Position numbers and translations under genes: made by a program | In this document: positions 1 through 9,732 of the stretch, one piece after another | Position numbering within the stretch: the stretch's first letter is position 1 | Layout: each line of letters begins with the position of its first letter | Notes under the pieces: generated by a model | Database searches by the model: none | Told to the model about the DNA's origin: nothing | Seen by the model: the letters and a program-made list of their open reading frames with translations, nothing else | Assembly (NCBI RefSeq): GCF_022513585.1 | Contig: NZ_JAKWBF010000025.1 | Span: forward strand, 22,270-86,269 | Length of the DNA stretch: 64,000 nt | Reading direction: 5' to 3' | Origin: Gordonia gummivorans | GTDB taxonomy: Bacteria > Actinomycetota > Actinomycetes > Mycobacteriales > Mycobacteriaceae

Positions 1-66
1 TTGTGCTGAGAGGACAATCGGGGCTGCGAGACTTGACGCAGTCGTTCGTTGGCGAAAGGTCTCGTG

Positions 67-501
67 ATGGCATCGCTCTTCATCCGCACGCTGCAGGCTC
101 ACCAGTGGCTCTACGAGCACTCCGGTGGGCTCGTCGGGCATCGGCTGCTGTTCGGCAATCCGACGCTCCTGCTGCGGACCGTCGGGCGTCGTACCGGTGA
201 AAACCGCTGTAGTGCACTGACATACGGCCGCGACGGGGACGCCTACCTGGTGGTTGCTTCCAACGGCGGTTCGCCGAGGCCGCCGGGCTGGTTGGCCAAC
301 GTCAAGGCCAAGCCGGACTGCGAGATCCAGGTGGGCCGCACACGTCTACAGGTGGTTGCTCGGCCGACCTATCCCGACGACCCGGATTACGCCCGGCGAT
401 TCGAGATCGTGGATAAGGTCAACCAGGGCCGATACACCGGCTACCAGAAGAAGACGTCCCGGCCGCTGGCCATCGTCGAATTGAGGCCGCCACACGGGTG
501 A
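67..501 (+). CDS. Ddn-family (F420-type) nitroreductase-like protein
   Basis: A 144-residue protein of the deazaflavin (F420)-dependent nitroreductase family, a split-beta-barrel fold common in mycobacteria and relatives. The family signature is visible: an RTxGRRTG stretch around residue 40, then YLVVASNGG and a PxWxxNxxA-type segment (PGWLANVKAKP). Known members use reduced F420 to reduce quinones or nitro compounds; the substrate here cannot be told. An in-frame TTG lies at 49, but the ATG at 67 is preferred because GAAAGG lies about 7 bases upstream. It stands alone, with no operon partner in view. The window begins only 66 bases upstream, so any promoter is barely covered. Confidence 0.8.
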   Translation: MASLFIRTLQAHQWLYEHSGGLVGHRLLFGNPTLLLRTVGRRTGENRCSALTYGRDGDAYLVVASNGGSPRPPGWLANVKAKPDCEIQVGRTRLQVVARPTYPDDPDYARRFEIVDKVNQGRYTGYQKKTSRPLAIVELRPPHG

Positions 502-693
502 TGCCATCGGGCAGTCACTGCCCATCGCTGTCGGCGTGATGATCAGTCCACTCCCGATTGTCGCATGGTGTTGTTGCTGGTCATCGGTGCGAAACTGATC
601 GGCGACGGCATCACCATCCTGTGAGCACCCATCTGCGGTGACCTCCCACCCGAACCACCGGCGTACGAGAAGTCTCGAGAACCGGAGGTCATC

Positions 694-1425
694 GTGGAGT
701 CATCAAGTGGTTGCAACTCAAGGCGAGGTCGTCATCGCGCACCCGAACGTCGCCGTTGGGCGGGGTGGGTAGCTGCGGGGTCGGCCCCGGCCGTCCTGGC
801 GTTCGCCGGCGCCGGACTGGCATCAGCCGAGACCACCGCACCGGCCCGACATCCTGCGGTGTCGGTGCACCAGTCGGGCGATCGCACCGGACCTGGTGTG
901 CGTGCGCTTCCTCGCTCAGCGCCACTGCCACGACTCGATCCGGCGAAGTTCCGGGCGCCGCAGCGGACCGAACCGGTCCGGCCGATCGTCGCGCCGCGCG
1001 GAACGGTGCGGATCGGCGATCTCCAGGCTCCAACGCCGAATTGGATGAACTCGCAACAACGCTCCCAGGTGAACAACGCTGCAGCAGACGCTGAGGCGCA
1101 GGTCGCCACTGCTGCCGATTCGGTTGGCCTACCCGCCGCCCGTTCGGATCGGGTGGCCGCAGCGGTCGTCGGTGATTCCGCCGCAGGTGCCGCCATCGCC
1201 ACGGCCACCGTCGGAGCTCCGCTCGCGGCCGCAGGTGCGCTGGTCGGAGGTGTCGCCGGATTGATCGTCGGCGTGCCGTTCCTGCCGGCCGGCCTGGTTG
1301 CCGGTCCGATCGCCGGCGCGGCCATCGGCGCAGCGGCCACCGCTGCCCCGTTCACCGCACTCGGCGCGGGCATCGGTGCCGGCGTCGGATTGGCTCGCGG
1401 ATTGGCCGAACCACCGCACCGCTGA
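694..1425 (+). CDS. Secreted Ala/Gly-rich protein of unknown function
   Basis: A 243-residue protein with a basic N-terminus followed by a hydrophobic stretch (about residues 24-42) ending in ASAE, which reads as a Sec signal peptide with a cleavage site near residue 45. The mature part starts with a Pro/Arg-rich linker. Its C-terminal third (about 150-240) is a long Ala/Gly/Val-rich hydrophobic region resembling a glycine-zipper membrane segment. I do not recognise a family. The GTG start is supported by GGAGG 6 bases upstream. It is followed, 88 bases later, by a receptor kinase in the same direction. Confidence 0.6.
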   Translation: MESSSGCNSRRGRHRAPERRRWAGWVAAGSAPAVLAFAGAGLASAETTAPARHPAVSVHQSGDRTGPGVRALPRSAPLPRLDPAKFRAPQRTEPVRPIVAPRGTVRIGDLQAPTPNWMNSQQRSQVNNAAADAEAQVATAADSVGLPAARSDRVAAAVVGDSAAGAAIATATVGAPLAAAGALVGGVAGLIVGVPFLPAGLVAGPIAGAAIGAAATAAPFTALGAGIGAGVGLARGLAEPPHR

Positions 1426-1513
1426 GGTCTGCTGTCGTCCGTTCGGACGCAACCCTGCGTGCTGACGTGACACTCTCTGTGTGATTGCCGATGCTCTACA
1501 CAGGGAGGTCAGC

Positions 1514-3064
1514 ATGGGTGCCAGCGGGACGCGGTTGGCGGCGGGCGACGTGATCGCCGGCTACACCGTCATCCGGACGTTGGGGCGCGGCGGGATGGGC
1601 ACGGTGTACCTCGTGCAGCATCCGCGCCTGCCGCGGAATCAGGCGCTGAAGGTGTTGGCGTCGACGCTCGGCGGCGATCCGTCGTTCCGGGAACGCTTCC
1701 GACGCGAGGCGGATCTTGCATCGCGCCTCGATCATCCGAACATCGTCAACGTCCAGGACGCCGGGGTCGAGGACGACGTCATGTGGATCGCGATGCAGTA
1801 CGTCGACGGGACCGACACCGCGGCGATGCTCCGCGACAGCGACGGACCCCTGCAGGCCGACGCGGTGGTGGGCATCATTGCTCAAGTCGCGTCGGCGCTC
1901 GACTACGCGCATGCGCAGGGGCTTCTGCATCGTGATGTGAAGCCCGCCAATGTCCTGGTGACAGCCGGGCACGGCGGTACTTGGCGGGCGCTGATCGGTG
2001 ATTTCGGTGTGGCCCGTCTGATGACCGACTCCACCGATCTCACCGGCACCGGCAACATGATCGGGACCCTCAACTATGCGGCCCCCGAAATGTTCGGTGG
2101 CGCGCCGCTCACACCTGCGGTCGACGTCTATGCGCTCGGCTGCACGCTGTATGAGTTGCTCGCCGGGCAGCCTGTCTTCACCCGGCCCGACCAGCTCGGC
2201 CTGATCGGCGCGCACGCACACGCGCCGGTCCCGCGTCTGTCCGAGGTGCGTCCCGATCTACCGGTCGCACTCGACGACGTGATCTTTCGAGCGCTCGCCA
2301 AGCGGCCCGAGGACCGCTTCCACACGTGCACCGACCTGGCTGCGGCAGCATCTGCCGCGTTGCATGAGAAGCCAGCTCCGACAACAACTCTGGGACGAAC
2401 GGTGTTGTCGCCACCCGCGTATCGTCCGACCGAGATGCGCCCCACCACGGCTGTCGGGCGACCCAACTTCAGTGGGCCGGCGCCGGCCTATCCGCCGCCG
2501 GGGAACCGCCCGCCGACCGGACCGCCCCCTGGTGGGCCGAGCCCCACTCCCCCGCGTCGTACGGGGTTGATCGCGGCCGCGGTGGTCGGGGTTGTGGTGT
2601 TGGTGGCGGCCATTGCGATTGCCGCGGTGGTTCTCACCGGTGGTTCCGACGACACACCGAGCGCCGCGGTGCAGACCACACCCACCACCGTGGGTTTGTC
2701 CGTCACGGAGACGTCACCGCCGACGACCGCCTCGACCACTGCGGAGGCATCGCTGACGGGAACCTGGCGTGGTGCGGTGTCGGGAGATCAGACGGGCTTC
2801 GACGTCGTCGCCACCATCACGTCGAATCAACCGGTCGCCGCCACAGTCGAGTATCCGCAAATCGGTTGCGCCGGAACATGGACCGAGAAGTCTCGGCAGG
2901 GGACGACGGTGATCCTGACCGAGAACATCACCCGCGGCACCTGCGTCACGTCGGAGATCACCATCACCCCGATCTCCGACGATTCGCTCTCGTACTACTC
3001 CAGCTATTTCTCGCAGTCGCAGAACCGGACGTTCGTCATCAACGCGACGCTGCGGCGCGTGTGA
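1514..3064 (+). CDS. Receptor-type serine/threonine protein kinase
   Basis: A 516-residue Hanks-type kinase outside the pknA/pknB operon. The N-terminal kinase domain (about 15-280) has the glycine loop GRGGMGTVY, a catalytic lysine in ALKVLA, the catalytic loop HRDVKPANVLV and DFGVAR, so it should be active. A Pro-rich juxtamembrane linker is followed by one transmembrane helix (about 350-375) and a Thr-rich stalk. The small extracellular domain of about 110 residues ends the protein and has no PASTA repeats. The architecture resembles mycobacterial PknF/PknE-type receptors, but orthology cannot be assigned. The ATG at 1514 follows GGGAGG at 7-base spacing; an upstream in-frame ATT at 1481 is a poor start. 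The ligand and substrates are unknown. Confidence 0.85.
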   Translation: MGASGTRLAAGDVIAGYTVIRTLGRGGMGTVYLVQHPRLPRNQALKVLASTLGGDPSFRERFRREADLASRLDHPNIVNVQDAGVEDDVMWIAMQYVDGTDTAAMLRDSDGPLQADAVVGIIAQVASALDYAHAQGLLHRDVKPANVLVTAGHGGTWRALIGDFGVARLMTDSTDLTGTGNMIGTLNYAAPEMFGGAPLTPAVDVYALGCTLYELLAGQPVFTRPDQLGLIGAHAHAPVPRLSEVRPDLPVALDDVIFRALAKRPEDRFHTCTDLAAAASAALHEKPAPTTTLGRTVLSPPAYRPTEMRPTTAVGRPNFSGPAPAYPPPGNRPPTGPPPGGPSPTPPRRTGLIAAAVVGVVVLVAAIAIAAVVLTGGSDDTPSAAVQTTPTTVGLSVTETSPPTTASTTAEASLTGTWRGAVSGDQTGFDVVATITSNQPVAATVEYPQIGCAGTWTEKSRQGTTVILTENITRGTCVTSEITITPISDDSLSYYSSYFSQSQNRTFVINATLRRV

Positions 3065-4690
3065 CTAACCGATCCCGAGGTGCTCTTCCAGCATCCCGAC
3101 GAGCCGATTCTCGATCACTGATTCCGGGTTGATGGTTTGTCGGAGTTGGAGTCGGGCGAGTTCGTTTCGCGTGCGGGCGTTTTCGAGCAGCCGGAAGTGC
3201 CCGACGACACTGTCCTCGGTTGCCTGTGTGTCACCGTCGTCCGGCGGCCCGTGGATTTCCGCACGCACTCTGTTGAGGTGTGCGGTGAATCCGGCGGCGA
3301 TGTCGGGGAAGCGGTTGATGCGTGCAGGGTTGGGTGGTGCGCCGGGGTGGGCGTTGAGTCGCCACGCGCACCGTCCGGCGTCGGGGCCGTCCTCGATGAT
3401 CCAGGTGGTGAACTGACCCGGTTTAGGCCCGACTCGCCGGTTATGCGGTGGGCAAGCCGGATACAGTTCGGTGATGTCGGTGTTGCCGCCCAACGCGAAA
3501 TCCAGTTTGGCGTGGTGTATTTCAACGTGGGTGGCCGGTTGATCACAGTCCGGTGCCGAACACCGCTCCCCGCCGATGCGAACAAACGACGCCAACCGTT
3601 GAGCCATGGAGGCCAACCGCTTACCCCGACCAAGGAACAGCGGCTCGGGCTTCGCGCCATCAAAGATCGCCAGCCACGGCTGCACCTGTCCGGCCATGCC
3701 GATCAGTTCAGAGATCGGGATGACCCCACCGGTGGCGGTGGTCGCCACCCCGGACCCCCGGACCAAATCCGCCAGGTTGGCTTTGATGATCAGCTGGATC
3801 GGCAGACCGCGATGGGTTGTGCCGAGCAGACCGTCTTCCAACACCGCTTTCAACAACGCGTTGAGCGCGTCGTGATTGCACTGGGCCACCGACCGCCCGT
3901 CCCGCAGAGCGGCCGCGGCCACCACGTTGGGGTCGGCATCCTCATACGGCCCGGACGGCGACTCGGGGTCCTGTGGGTTGTTCATTCCGGGCTGCGCCCA
4001 CGCGGCCAACATCGTCGCAAATCGGTTTGCCAGAACAGGATCGAGCGTGCCGGTGAGCTTTGACGTGCCGTCGGCGCGTTGCTTGTTCATCCACAGATTG
4101 CGGCGCCGGGCGCGGTCGGCGTCGTCGGACAGGGTGCCGTCGGGGTCGAGATGACCGAGGAGGCGTTGTCCGGCGGTGGCGATGTCGTTGGGGGTGTGTT
4201 CTTTGGCGATGTCGACCATCTGCCGCTCGGCCGCAACCTGCACGTCGTGCGGGGTGGTGTGCGGGATCTGATCGAGGGTGTCGAGCACGGCGCGGATGTG
4301 TCCGTGTCCGATGCTGCCCTCGGCGAACGCTTCGGCCACCGCGGGGAAGCGGGGTTCGCGTTCTTCGCCGGTCGGCTGGCGGAAGGTGGCGGTGACGGCC
4401 ATCTGGGCGCGGCGTCGGCCCGGATCGGACACGCGCAGGCGGGCGTTGAAGAAGTTGGTGGGGCTGCGATATCCCATGCGGTGGGGCAGATCTCGATCCG
4501 ACACCTCGACCAGCTGCCGGTCCCCGGCATAAGTCATCCGAGCCAGAGCCTGCTCATGGGCGGCAGCGACCTCCACCAACTCGTCGTCGGTGCACGCTGT
4601 GAGATCAGCCTCGACCAACTCGTCGAGCAGGGCATGGACCTGCGCCACCAACTCCGCTGCGCGTGACGTGCCGCCGATAGTTGTGGTCAT
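3065..4690 (-). CDS. DUF222 / HNH endonuclease domain protein (13E12 family)
   Basis: A 541-residue member of the DUF222-HNH family, which is abundant and often multicopy in Mycobacteriales. The N-terminal two thirds is the alpha-helical DUF222 region, including a QRADGTSKLTGTLDP segment typical of the family. The C-terminal part is an HNH module with CSAPDCDQP, then HVEIHHAKLD and a CPPHNR motif, which supply the zinc cysteines and the catalytic His residues. The function of the family is not settled; nicking or homing-like activity is inferred from the HNH fold. The ATG at 4690 follows GGTGAG and is preferred to a start 72 bases upstream. It is convergent with the kinase at 1514, their ends abutting at 3064/3065. 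Confidence 0.85.
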   Translation of the reverse strand: MTTTIGGTSRAAELVAQVHALLDELVEADLTACTDDELVEVAAAHEQALARMTYAGDRQLVEVSDRDLPHRMGYRSPTNFFNARLRVSDPGRRRAQMAVTATFRQPTGEEREPRFPAVAEAFAEGSIGHGHIRAVLDTLDQIPHTTPHDVQVAAERQMVDIAKEHTPNDIATAGQRLLGHLDPDGTLSDDADRARRRNLWMNKQRADGTSKLTGTLDPVLANRFATMLAAWAQPGMNNPQDPESPSGPYEDADPNVVAAAALRDGRSVAQCNHDALNALLKAVLEDGLLGTTHRGLPIQLIIKANLADLVRGSGVATTATGGVIPISELIGMAGQVQPWLAIFDGAKPEPLFLGRGKRLASMAQRLASFVRIGGERCSAPDCDQPATHVEIHHAKLDFALGGNTDITELYPACPPHNRRVGPKPGQFTTWIIEDGPDAGRCAWRLNAHPGAPPNPARINRFPDIAAGFTAHLNRVRAEIHGPPDDGDTQATEDSVVGHFRLLENARTRNELARLQLRQTINPESVIENRLVGMLEEHLGIG

Positions 4691-4804
4691 CCGATGCTCA
4701 CCCCCGAAAGCCGTCCCCTCGAACTTGTGTTCGAGAGTAACCGCTCCGAGCGGCCCGCGCAAGGGATTTCTCGAAAATTCTTTCGATGAGTTTCTGGCGG
4801 CTGC

Positions 4805-5587
4805 TCAGTAGGGCGGAACGTCGATGATCGGTCGTCGGACGTCCGCACCGGCACCGTCGAAATGCCACCACTCGCCCGAGTACACCGACAGCCCGCCGGC
4901 GGACATCGCCGACCGTAATCTTGCGCGATTACGTTGTGCCACCGCGGAGACTCCGTCGGTCGCGTACGCGGTTGCCGCAGGCGTGAAGGAGTCGAAGTCG
5001 GTACCCATCTCGACGAGGCAACGGTCGGCGATGCGCCGGTTCGGCGGGCAGCCGGGTCGTCGCGCGGCCAACGTGACGTCGACCGACCTGCCCGACTCGT
5101 GACTGCGCGAATACGGCCCCGGCGCAGCGACCCACGCGGGATTCGACACCTTCTCGTACATGGTCTGCTGCACCGAATGCGGGCGGTAGCAGTCCCAGAA
5201 CACCAACACCTCGTTGCTGCGCCGTAGTTGTTGCGCGGCACGACGCAGTCCCGGACCCATCGACCGGTGAACCAGGCAGCGTGCATTGGCCGAGTACAAC
5301 CGCACCCCGACAAAGTTGTTCGTCGTCGCATACCGCAGATCGATCAGCGCATCGGGCACAACGCTGCGTACATCGATGAATCCGACCGACCGGGCGTTGG
5401 CCGACACCGGCGGAATCCGCGTCGGCGATGCAGTGACGCTGCCTGGCGGCGAGATGATCGACGGGCTCACGTTCTGCGACGGCGACGCCGAAGCCGTTCG
5501 TTCCGACAGGGTTTCGTTGGCGCACCCGACCGCGACGGTGCCGGCCACCAGCAGGGTGACCAACCGCAGAACCGATCGTCGACGCAT
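4805..5587 (-). CDS. D-alanyl-D-alanine dipeptidase (VanX/DdpX-like, M15) lipoprotein
   Basis: A 260-residue exported zinc peptidase. The N-terminus (MRRR followed by a hydrophobic stretch and VAVGC) is a lipoprotein signal, with the lipidated Cys near residue 22. The catalytic domain carries the M15 zinc signature SxHxxGxxxD (SRSHESGRSVD, about 160-171) and the C-terminal EWWHFD motif that gives the catalytic Glu and third zinc ligand. Family enzymes cleave D-Ala-D-Ala dipeptides or trim peptidoglycan stems. No vanH/vanA neighbours occur, so wall-precursor turnover is more likely than glycopeptide resistance. The ATG at 5587 puts the signal peptide at the start; the longer open frame upstream has no such sense. 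It is divergent from the nuclease gene at 5643. Confidence 0.82.
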   Translation of the reverse strand: MRRRSVLRLVTLLVAGTVAVGCANETLSERTASASPSQNVSPSIISPPGSVTASPTRIPPVSANARSVGFIDVRSVVPDALIDLRYATTNNFVGVRLYSANARCLVHRSMGPGLRRAAQQLRRSNEVLVFWDCYRPHSVQQTMYEKVSNPAWVAAPGPYSRSHESGRSVDVTLAARRPGCPPNRRIADRCLVEMGTDFDSFTPAATAYATDGVSAVAQRNRARLRSAMSAGGLSVYSGEWWHFDGAGADVRRPIIDVPPY

Positions 5588-5642
5588 TGGTGTGTTTCTA
5601 CCACGTCTCCGATGCACGAGCGTCGAGTCATAGGCTTGCCAT

Positions 5643-6347
5643 GTGCACGCGAACACCATCACCGTGGCCTCGTGGAACACCGAATGGGCGCCGAACTCCG
5701 GCAGGGGTGTGGCGGTACGGAAGCAGATCGGTGCCGTCGACGCGGACGTCTGGGTCGTGACCGAGGGGCAACACTGGTTGCTACCCGACAGCGGGCACGC
5801 CGTCGATGCGGGTGACGACTGGGGGTATGACGCAGCTGCCCATCGCCGCAAGACTCTGCTGTGGTCGCGTTGGCCGTTGACCGACATCGTTCGGCTCGAC
5901 CGGGGCGCCGGGAAAGGCCGCGTGGTGACTGCTCGGAACCACACTCCGATCGGTGAGATTCAGATTCTGGCCGTGTGTATTCCGTGGGCGAGTGCGCACG
6001 TGACCACCGGACGCAAGGACGCCACCAATTGGTCTGAACACCTCGAATGTTGTGACCAGATCGCCGGTCTCGCATCCGGATTCGACCCGTTGGTTCCCAC
6101 AGTGGTGGCCGGCGACTTCAACCAGCGGATACCTCGCGCACGCCAACCGATCCGAGTAGCGGAACGTCTGACGGATCTGCTGACGCCTTGGCGCGTGCAC
6201 ACCGCCGGAGAGGTCGAGCATGGTCCACTGATCGATCACATCGCGTCCACGATGGAGGGCGTCGAGCTTCTTGCGTGGCCGGGTCGTGTCGACGGCATCC
6301 GGTTGAGTGACCATTCGGGTGCGATGTGCCGTCTGCGCTGCACGTGA
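5643..6347 (+). CDS. Endonuclease/exonuclease/phosphatase (EEP) fold protein
   Basis: A 234-residue protein of the EEP superfamily (DNase I/exonuclease III-like phosphodiesterases). Visible motifs are SWNTEW near residue 10 (catalytic Asn), TEG near 41 (metal-binding Glu), VAGDFNQR around 160 (GDFN core) and LSDHSG near the C-terminus (catalytic SDH). The set looks complete, so it is probably an active metal-dependent phosphodiesterase. The substrate (nucleic acid, lipid or phosphoester) cannot be read from sequence. The GTG start lies 55 bases from the divergent dipeptidase gene, so the two probably share a promoter region. Confidence 0.75.
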   Translation: MHANTITVASWNTEWAPNSGRGVAVRKQIGAVDADVWVVTEGQHWLLPDSGHAVDAGDDWGYDAAAHRRKTLLWSRWPLTDIVRLDRGAGKGRVVTARNHTPIGEIQILAVCIPWASAHVTTGRKDATNWSEHLECCDQIAGLASGFDPLVPTVVAGDFNQRIPRARQPIRVAERLTDLLTPWRVHTAGEVEHGPLIDHIASTMEGVELLAWPGRVDGIRLSDHSGAMCRLRCT

Positions 6348-6469
6348 CCGGCCACGAGGGGTCGCTTGCCGCATCAGTGTCGTGACCAACCGCCCCACGT
6401 CGAACGTTGCGCGCCGGTACGCTCATCACCACCTGCCGGCCCGACGCTCCACGAGGTGCGTGATCACCC

Positions 6470-9400
6470 ATGACGTCACAGGACTTCCCCGTGTCGATGC
6501 GTCTCTCGGGATCGGTGTCGGTGACCGTCGGCGGTGAGACAGCCGTCATCAGGTCCCGCCGCGAACGCGCGGTGCTGGCGCGACTGGCCGCCGCGGGAGG
6601 GCACATCGTCTCCTCGGATCGGCTGATCGACGATCTCTGGCATGGCGAACCACCGCCCAAGGCGCTCGCGGGTCTGCAGGTGCACATCTCCAATCTGCGT
6701 CGCGTGCTCGAACCCGGTCGCGCGCCGCGCACTCCTGCTCAGATCCTGGTCAGCGACGCGCCCGGTTATGCCCTGCGACTGCCGCGCGAGGCCGTCGACC
6801 TGTGGCGTTTCGAGGATCTCGTGGGCTGTCCCGAATCAGACGTCGGCATCCGCCACACCCGGCTCACGGAGGCGCTGGAACTGTGGCAGGGCGTGCCGTT
6901 CGGCCCACACGCCGAGGACGACTGGGCCCGCGGCGAGGTGGCCCGTCTGTCCGAATTGCGTCTCGCAGCAACCGAAGCGATCGCGTCGACAGCCCTCGAA
7001 CTCGGCAGGGACGCCGAGGCTCTCGCCGCGCTTTCCGGCTTGCTCGAGGTGCACCCCGACCGGGAGGAACTCTTCCGGCTCACCGCCCTCGCGCAATACC
7101 GACTCGGTCGCCAGGCGCAAGCACTTCAGACTTTGCGAACGCTGCGCGAGTATCTTGCCGACGAACTCGGCGTCGACCCATCACCGCCCTTGCGGGAACT
7201 CGAATCGGCTATTTTGCACCATGATTCGCGGATTCAGCGAGCACCGGCGTCGGTAACCGCGCCGGCGCCCGTCGCCACCACACCTCGCCGCGTCGACCCT
7301 GCTCCCCGACGGACAGGACCCGAAGCGGCGCGTCGGGCCGAGCTCGGAAAGGTCGAGGTGCACGCCGCGTCGACACTGCAGTCCGGCGCGCGGTTGGTGT
7401 GGATCACCGCAGAGGCCGGCGGCGGGAAATCGACTCTGGCCCAACATGTCATTCGCCGGCTGGGCGAGGAAGGGTGGACGACTGCCATCGGGCACTGCCC
7501 GGAGGTCGAGGGTGCGCCAACCGCATGGGCGTGGCGAGAGGTCCTGACCGGCCTCGGAGCGGAGATCGATACCGACGACCCGTTCCGCATCGCACGAAAG
7601 GTCCTCGATGCGTGCGCGTCCGCGCCGACGGATGGCGTCGGAACCGTGCTTGTCCTCGACGACGTTCACCGCGCCGACAGCGCCACCCTGCAGATCCTGC
7701 GCCAGCTCACCACCTGGCTCGCCGATGTGCCGGTGCTCATCGTTGCCACGTACCGGCCGTCGGAGGCCGGCGGCGAATTGCTGGCCAGCGGTGCGGCTTT
7801 GCTCTCGGTCACGGCCGACCATCTGGCGCTGTCGGGACTCACCGATGCGGGTATCCGGGCCGTCGCGGGCGAGGCCGGGCTTCGCCCCGTCGACGACGAG
7901 ACGATGGCCCTGCTGCGGTCCCGCACGGACGGTAACCCGCTGTTTGTCCGGGAACTCGCGCGGCTGATCGCGTCACGCGGCCGCGGGGATGCCCGCACCG
8001 GAGTGCCGCGCGGTGTGCGGGAAGTGTTGTTGCGCCGCATCGAACAACTGCCGCCGGCGACCGTTGCGGTGCTGGAGATGCTGTCGGTGTCCGGTCGTAC
8101 CGCCGACACCGACGCGCTGGTCTGCCTGTGCACGGTGAGTCTCGGTTCCGAGAACGCGGTGCTCGACGCGCTCGACACCGCGGTGGTCGCAGGTTTGCTG
8201 GCCGTCGAATCCGACGATGTGCGCTTCAGTCACATCCTCATGCGCGACGTCGTCTACGACGCGATACCGACCCTGCGCCGGCGACGAATGCATTGGCAGG
8301 TGTTCCGGCAGCTGGAAACCCGCGCGCCGACAGAGGAACTCGCCGTGCACGCCGCTCTCGGAGCCACCGGTGCGACGGTTGCCGAGGCACTGCCGATCGT
8401 CGAAGCAGCAGCCCGGCAACGGTTCTCCACCGCGCTCGCTGCCGACTCGGTCGAGTTGTGGCAGCGGACGGTGGATCTGCATCTGCTCGCGGGGCACGAC
8501 GCGGCGTCGGCTCCGATCGGTGACCGGACGGCACTCGTTGAGGCACGCTGCAATCTGGTCACCGCATTGGCCCACCGCGGCGATGTGGCGCTCGCGCGAG
8601 AGAACCAGCGTGATGCCATCCTGCTCGCGGAATCGCTCGGTGACCGGGCGATCATGGTGCAGGCATTGACCTGCTGGCGCACCCCGTGGATCTGGGGAAC
8701 ACAGACGAAAGGCGTTCTGGACACAGAGATCGCATCGGCGCTCGACCGAACGCTGGCCGACGCGACCGGCGCCGAACGCGTGGCACTGTTGGTGGCAGCC
8801 GTGCTGGAGTACGAGAGTGCCGACGAACGGCTCGCCGCCGAGTACGGTCGCGAAGCGCTGCGACTGGCTCGGGATCTCGACGATCTCGAATTGCGCTGTG
8901 CTGCTTTCAATGCCCGGGTGTTCACCGCCGTTGGACCGGACGATCGTGCCGAATTCACCGTGATCGCCGAGGAGTTCTTGGACACCGCGCGCGCAGCCAA
9001 AAGCCTCGCCTATCAGGCGGCCGCGCACTTCTTCTTGTTCATGCTTCGGCTCGCGCAAACGGACCTGCCCGATGCGATCGAGCAGATGCGACTGGCGATG
9101 AGCACCGCCACGAGCGGGCGCCTCGGGCAGTTGGCGATCGTGCTCATGTCGTTCAGCGCCGTGCTGGAGGTGCTGCGCGGCAACCTCGACGCTGCCGAGA
9201 TCATCTATGCTGCCCTCACCGCTCAGCTTGTGGGAGCAGGAATTCCAGCAGGCGCCGACTTCCATGTGCTCTCGGGTGTGTGCCTCGGTTGGCACCGCGG
9301 CAGCATCGCCCCCATCGCCGACGACCTGGCCGCCATCTATGCGCGCGCACCCCGGACGGTGGCGTGGACGCAGGTGATCGCGCTGCTCGACACCGGCCGC

Positions 9401-9721
9401 GTCGACGAGGCACGTGCGCTTGCCGAGAGTGACCCGCCGATCAGCCGGGACTACTACTGGACCGGCAACCAGGCCTTTCATGCCCGCGCACTGATTCGCC
9501 TCGGCATGGTCGAAGAAGCGAGACAGCTCTACGACGAGCTCCTCCCGTGGTCCGGCTCGATCGCCGGATTAGACGCTGCGAGTGTGGCTTTCGACCCGAT
9601 GGACCTTCTCTTAGCCGACCTCGCCGAGCTGGTCGGTGAATCCGAACAGGCTGCGCGGCATCGTGAGCTCGCACGCGAAGTGTCCGCGAAGGTCGCGCGC
9701 GATCTCGCCGGGATCGGCTGA
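6470..9721 (+). CDS. SARP-type transcriptional regulator with AAA ATPase and TPR region
   Basis: A 1083-residue regulator of the AfsR/SARP type. Residues 1-100 form an OmpR-like winged-helix DNA-binding domain (SRRERAVLARL, LIDDLWHG and ISNLRRVLEPG are typical) and about 105-250 form the bacterial transcriptional activation domain. A STAND-type ATPase follows, with Walker A AEAGGGKSTLA near 316 and Walker B VLVLDDVH near 395. The C-terminal half (about 600-1083) is helical and TPR-like, as in large ATP-dependent regulators. Family members activate secondary-metabolism or stress genes after ligand or protein sensing. No biosynthetic cluster is adjacent, so its target is unknown. It is convergent with the MpaB-type gene, 11 bases between the ends. 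Confidence 0.85.
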   Translation: MTSQDFPVSMRLSGSVSVTVGGETAVIRSRRERAVLARLAAAGGHIVSSDRLIDDLWHGEPPPKALAGLQVHISNLRRVLEPGRAPRTPAQILVSDAPGYALRLPREAVDLWRFEDLVGCPESDVGIRHTRLTEALELWQGVPFGPHAEDDWARGEVARLSELRLAATEAIASTALELGRDAEALAALSGLLEVHPDREELFRLTALAQYRLGRQAQALQTLRTLREYLADELGVDPSPPLRELESAILHHDSRIQRAPASVTAPAPVATTPRRVDPAPRRTGPEAARRAELGKVEVHAASTLQSGARLVWITAEAGGGKSTLAQHVIRRLGEEGWTTAIGHCPEVEGAPTAWAWREVLTGLGAEIDTDDPFRIARKVLDACASAPTDGVGTVLVLDDVHRADSATLQILRQLTTWLADVPVLIVATYRPSEAGGELLASGAALLSVTADHLALSGLTDAGIRAVAGEAGLRPVDDETMALLRSRTDGNPLFVRELARLIASRGRGDARTGVPRGVREVLLRRIEQLPPATVAVLEMLSVSGRTADTDALVCLCTVSLGSENAVLDALDTAVVAGLLAVESDDVRFSHILMRDVVYDAIPTLRRRRMHWQVFRQLETRAPTEELAVHAALGATGATVAEALPIVEAAARQRFSTALAADSVELWQRTVDLHLLAGHDAASAPIGDRTALVEARCNLVTALAHRGDVALARENQRDAILLAESLGDRAIMVQALTCWRTPWIWGTQTKGVLDTEIASALDRTLADATGAERVALLVAAVLEYESADERLAAEYGREALRLARDLDDLELRCAAFNARVFTAVGPDDRAEFTVIAEEFLDTARAAKSLAYQAAAHFFLFMLRLAQTDLPDAIEQMRLAMSTATSGRLGQLAIVLMSFSAVLEVLRGNLDAAEIIYAALTAQLVGAGIPAGADFHVLSGVCLGWHRGSIAPIADDLAAIYARAPRTVAWTQVIALLDTGRVDEARALAESDPPISRDYYWTGNQAFHARALIRLGMVEEARQLYDELLPWSGSIAGLDAASVAFDPMDLLLADLAELVGESEQAARHRELAREVSAKVARDLAGIG

Positions 9722-9732
9722 GGGGCAGGCAG

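Noticed and set aside
4805..5587. Vancomycin-resistance (vanX) operon member
   Set aside because: There is no vanH, vanA or vanRS nearby, and the protein is a lipoprotein while VanX is cytoplasmic; general wall turnover is more likely.
7973..9481. 502-codon minus-strand open frame antisense to the SARP regulator
   Set aside because: No recognisable motif, composition typical of a shadow frame, and the plus-strand gene has clear domains.
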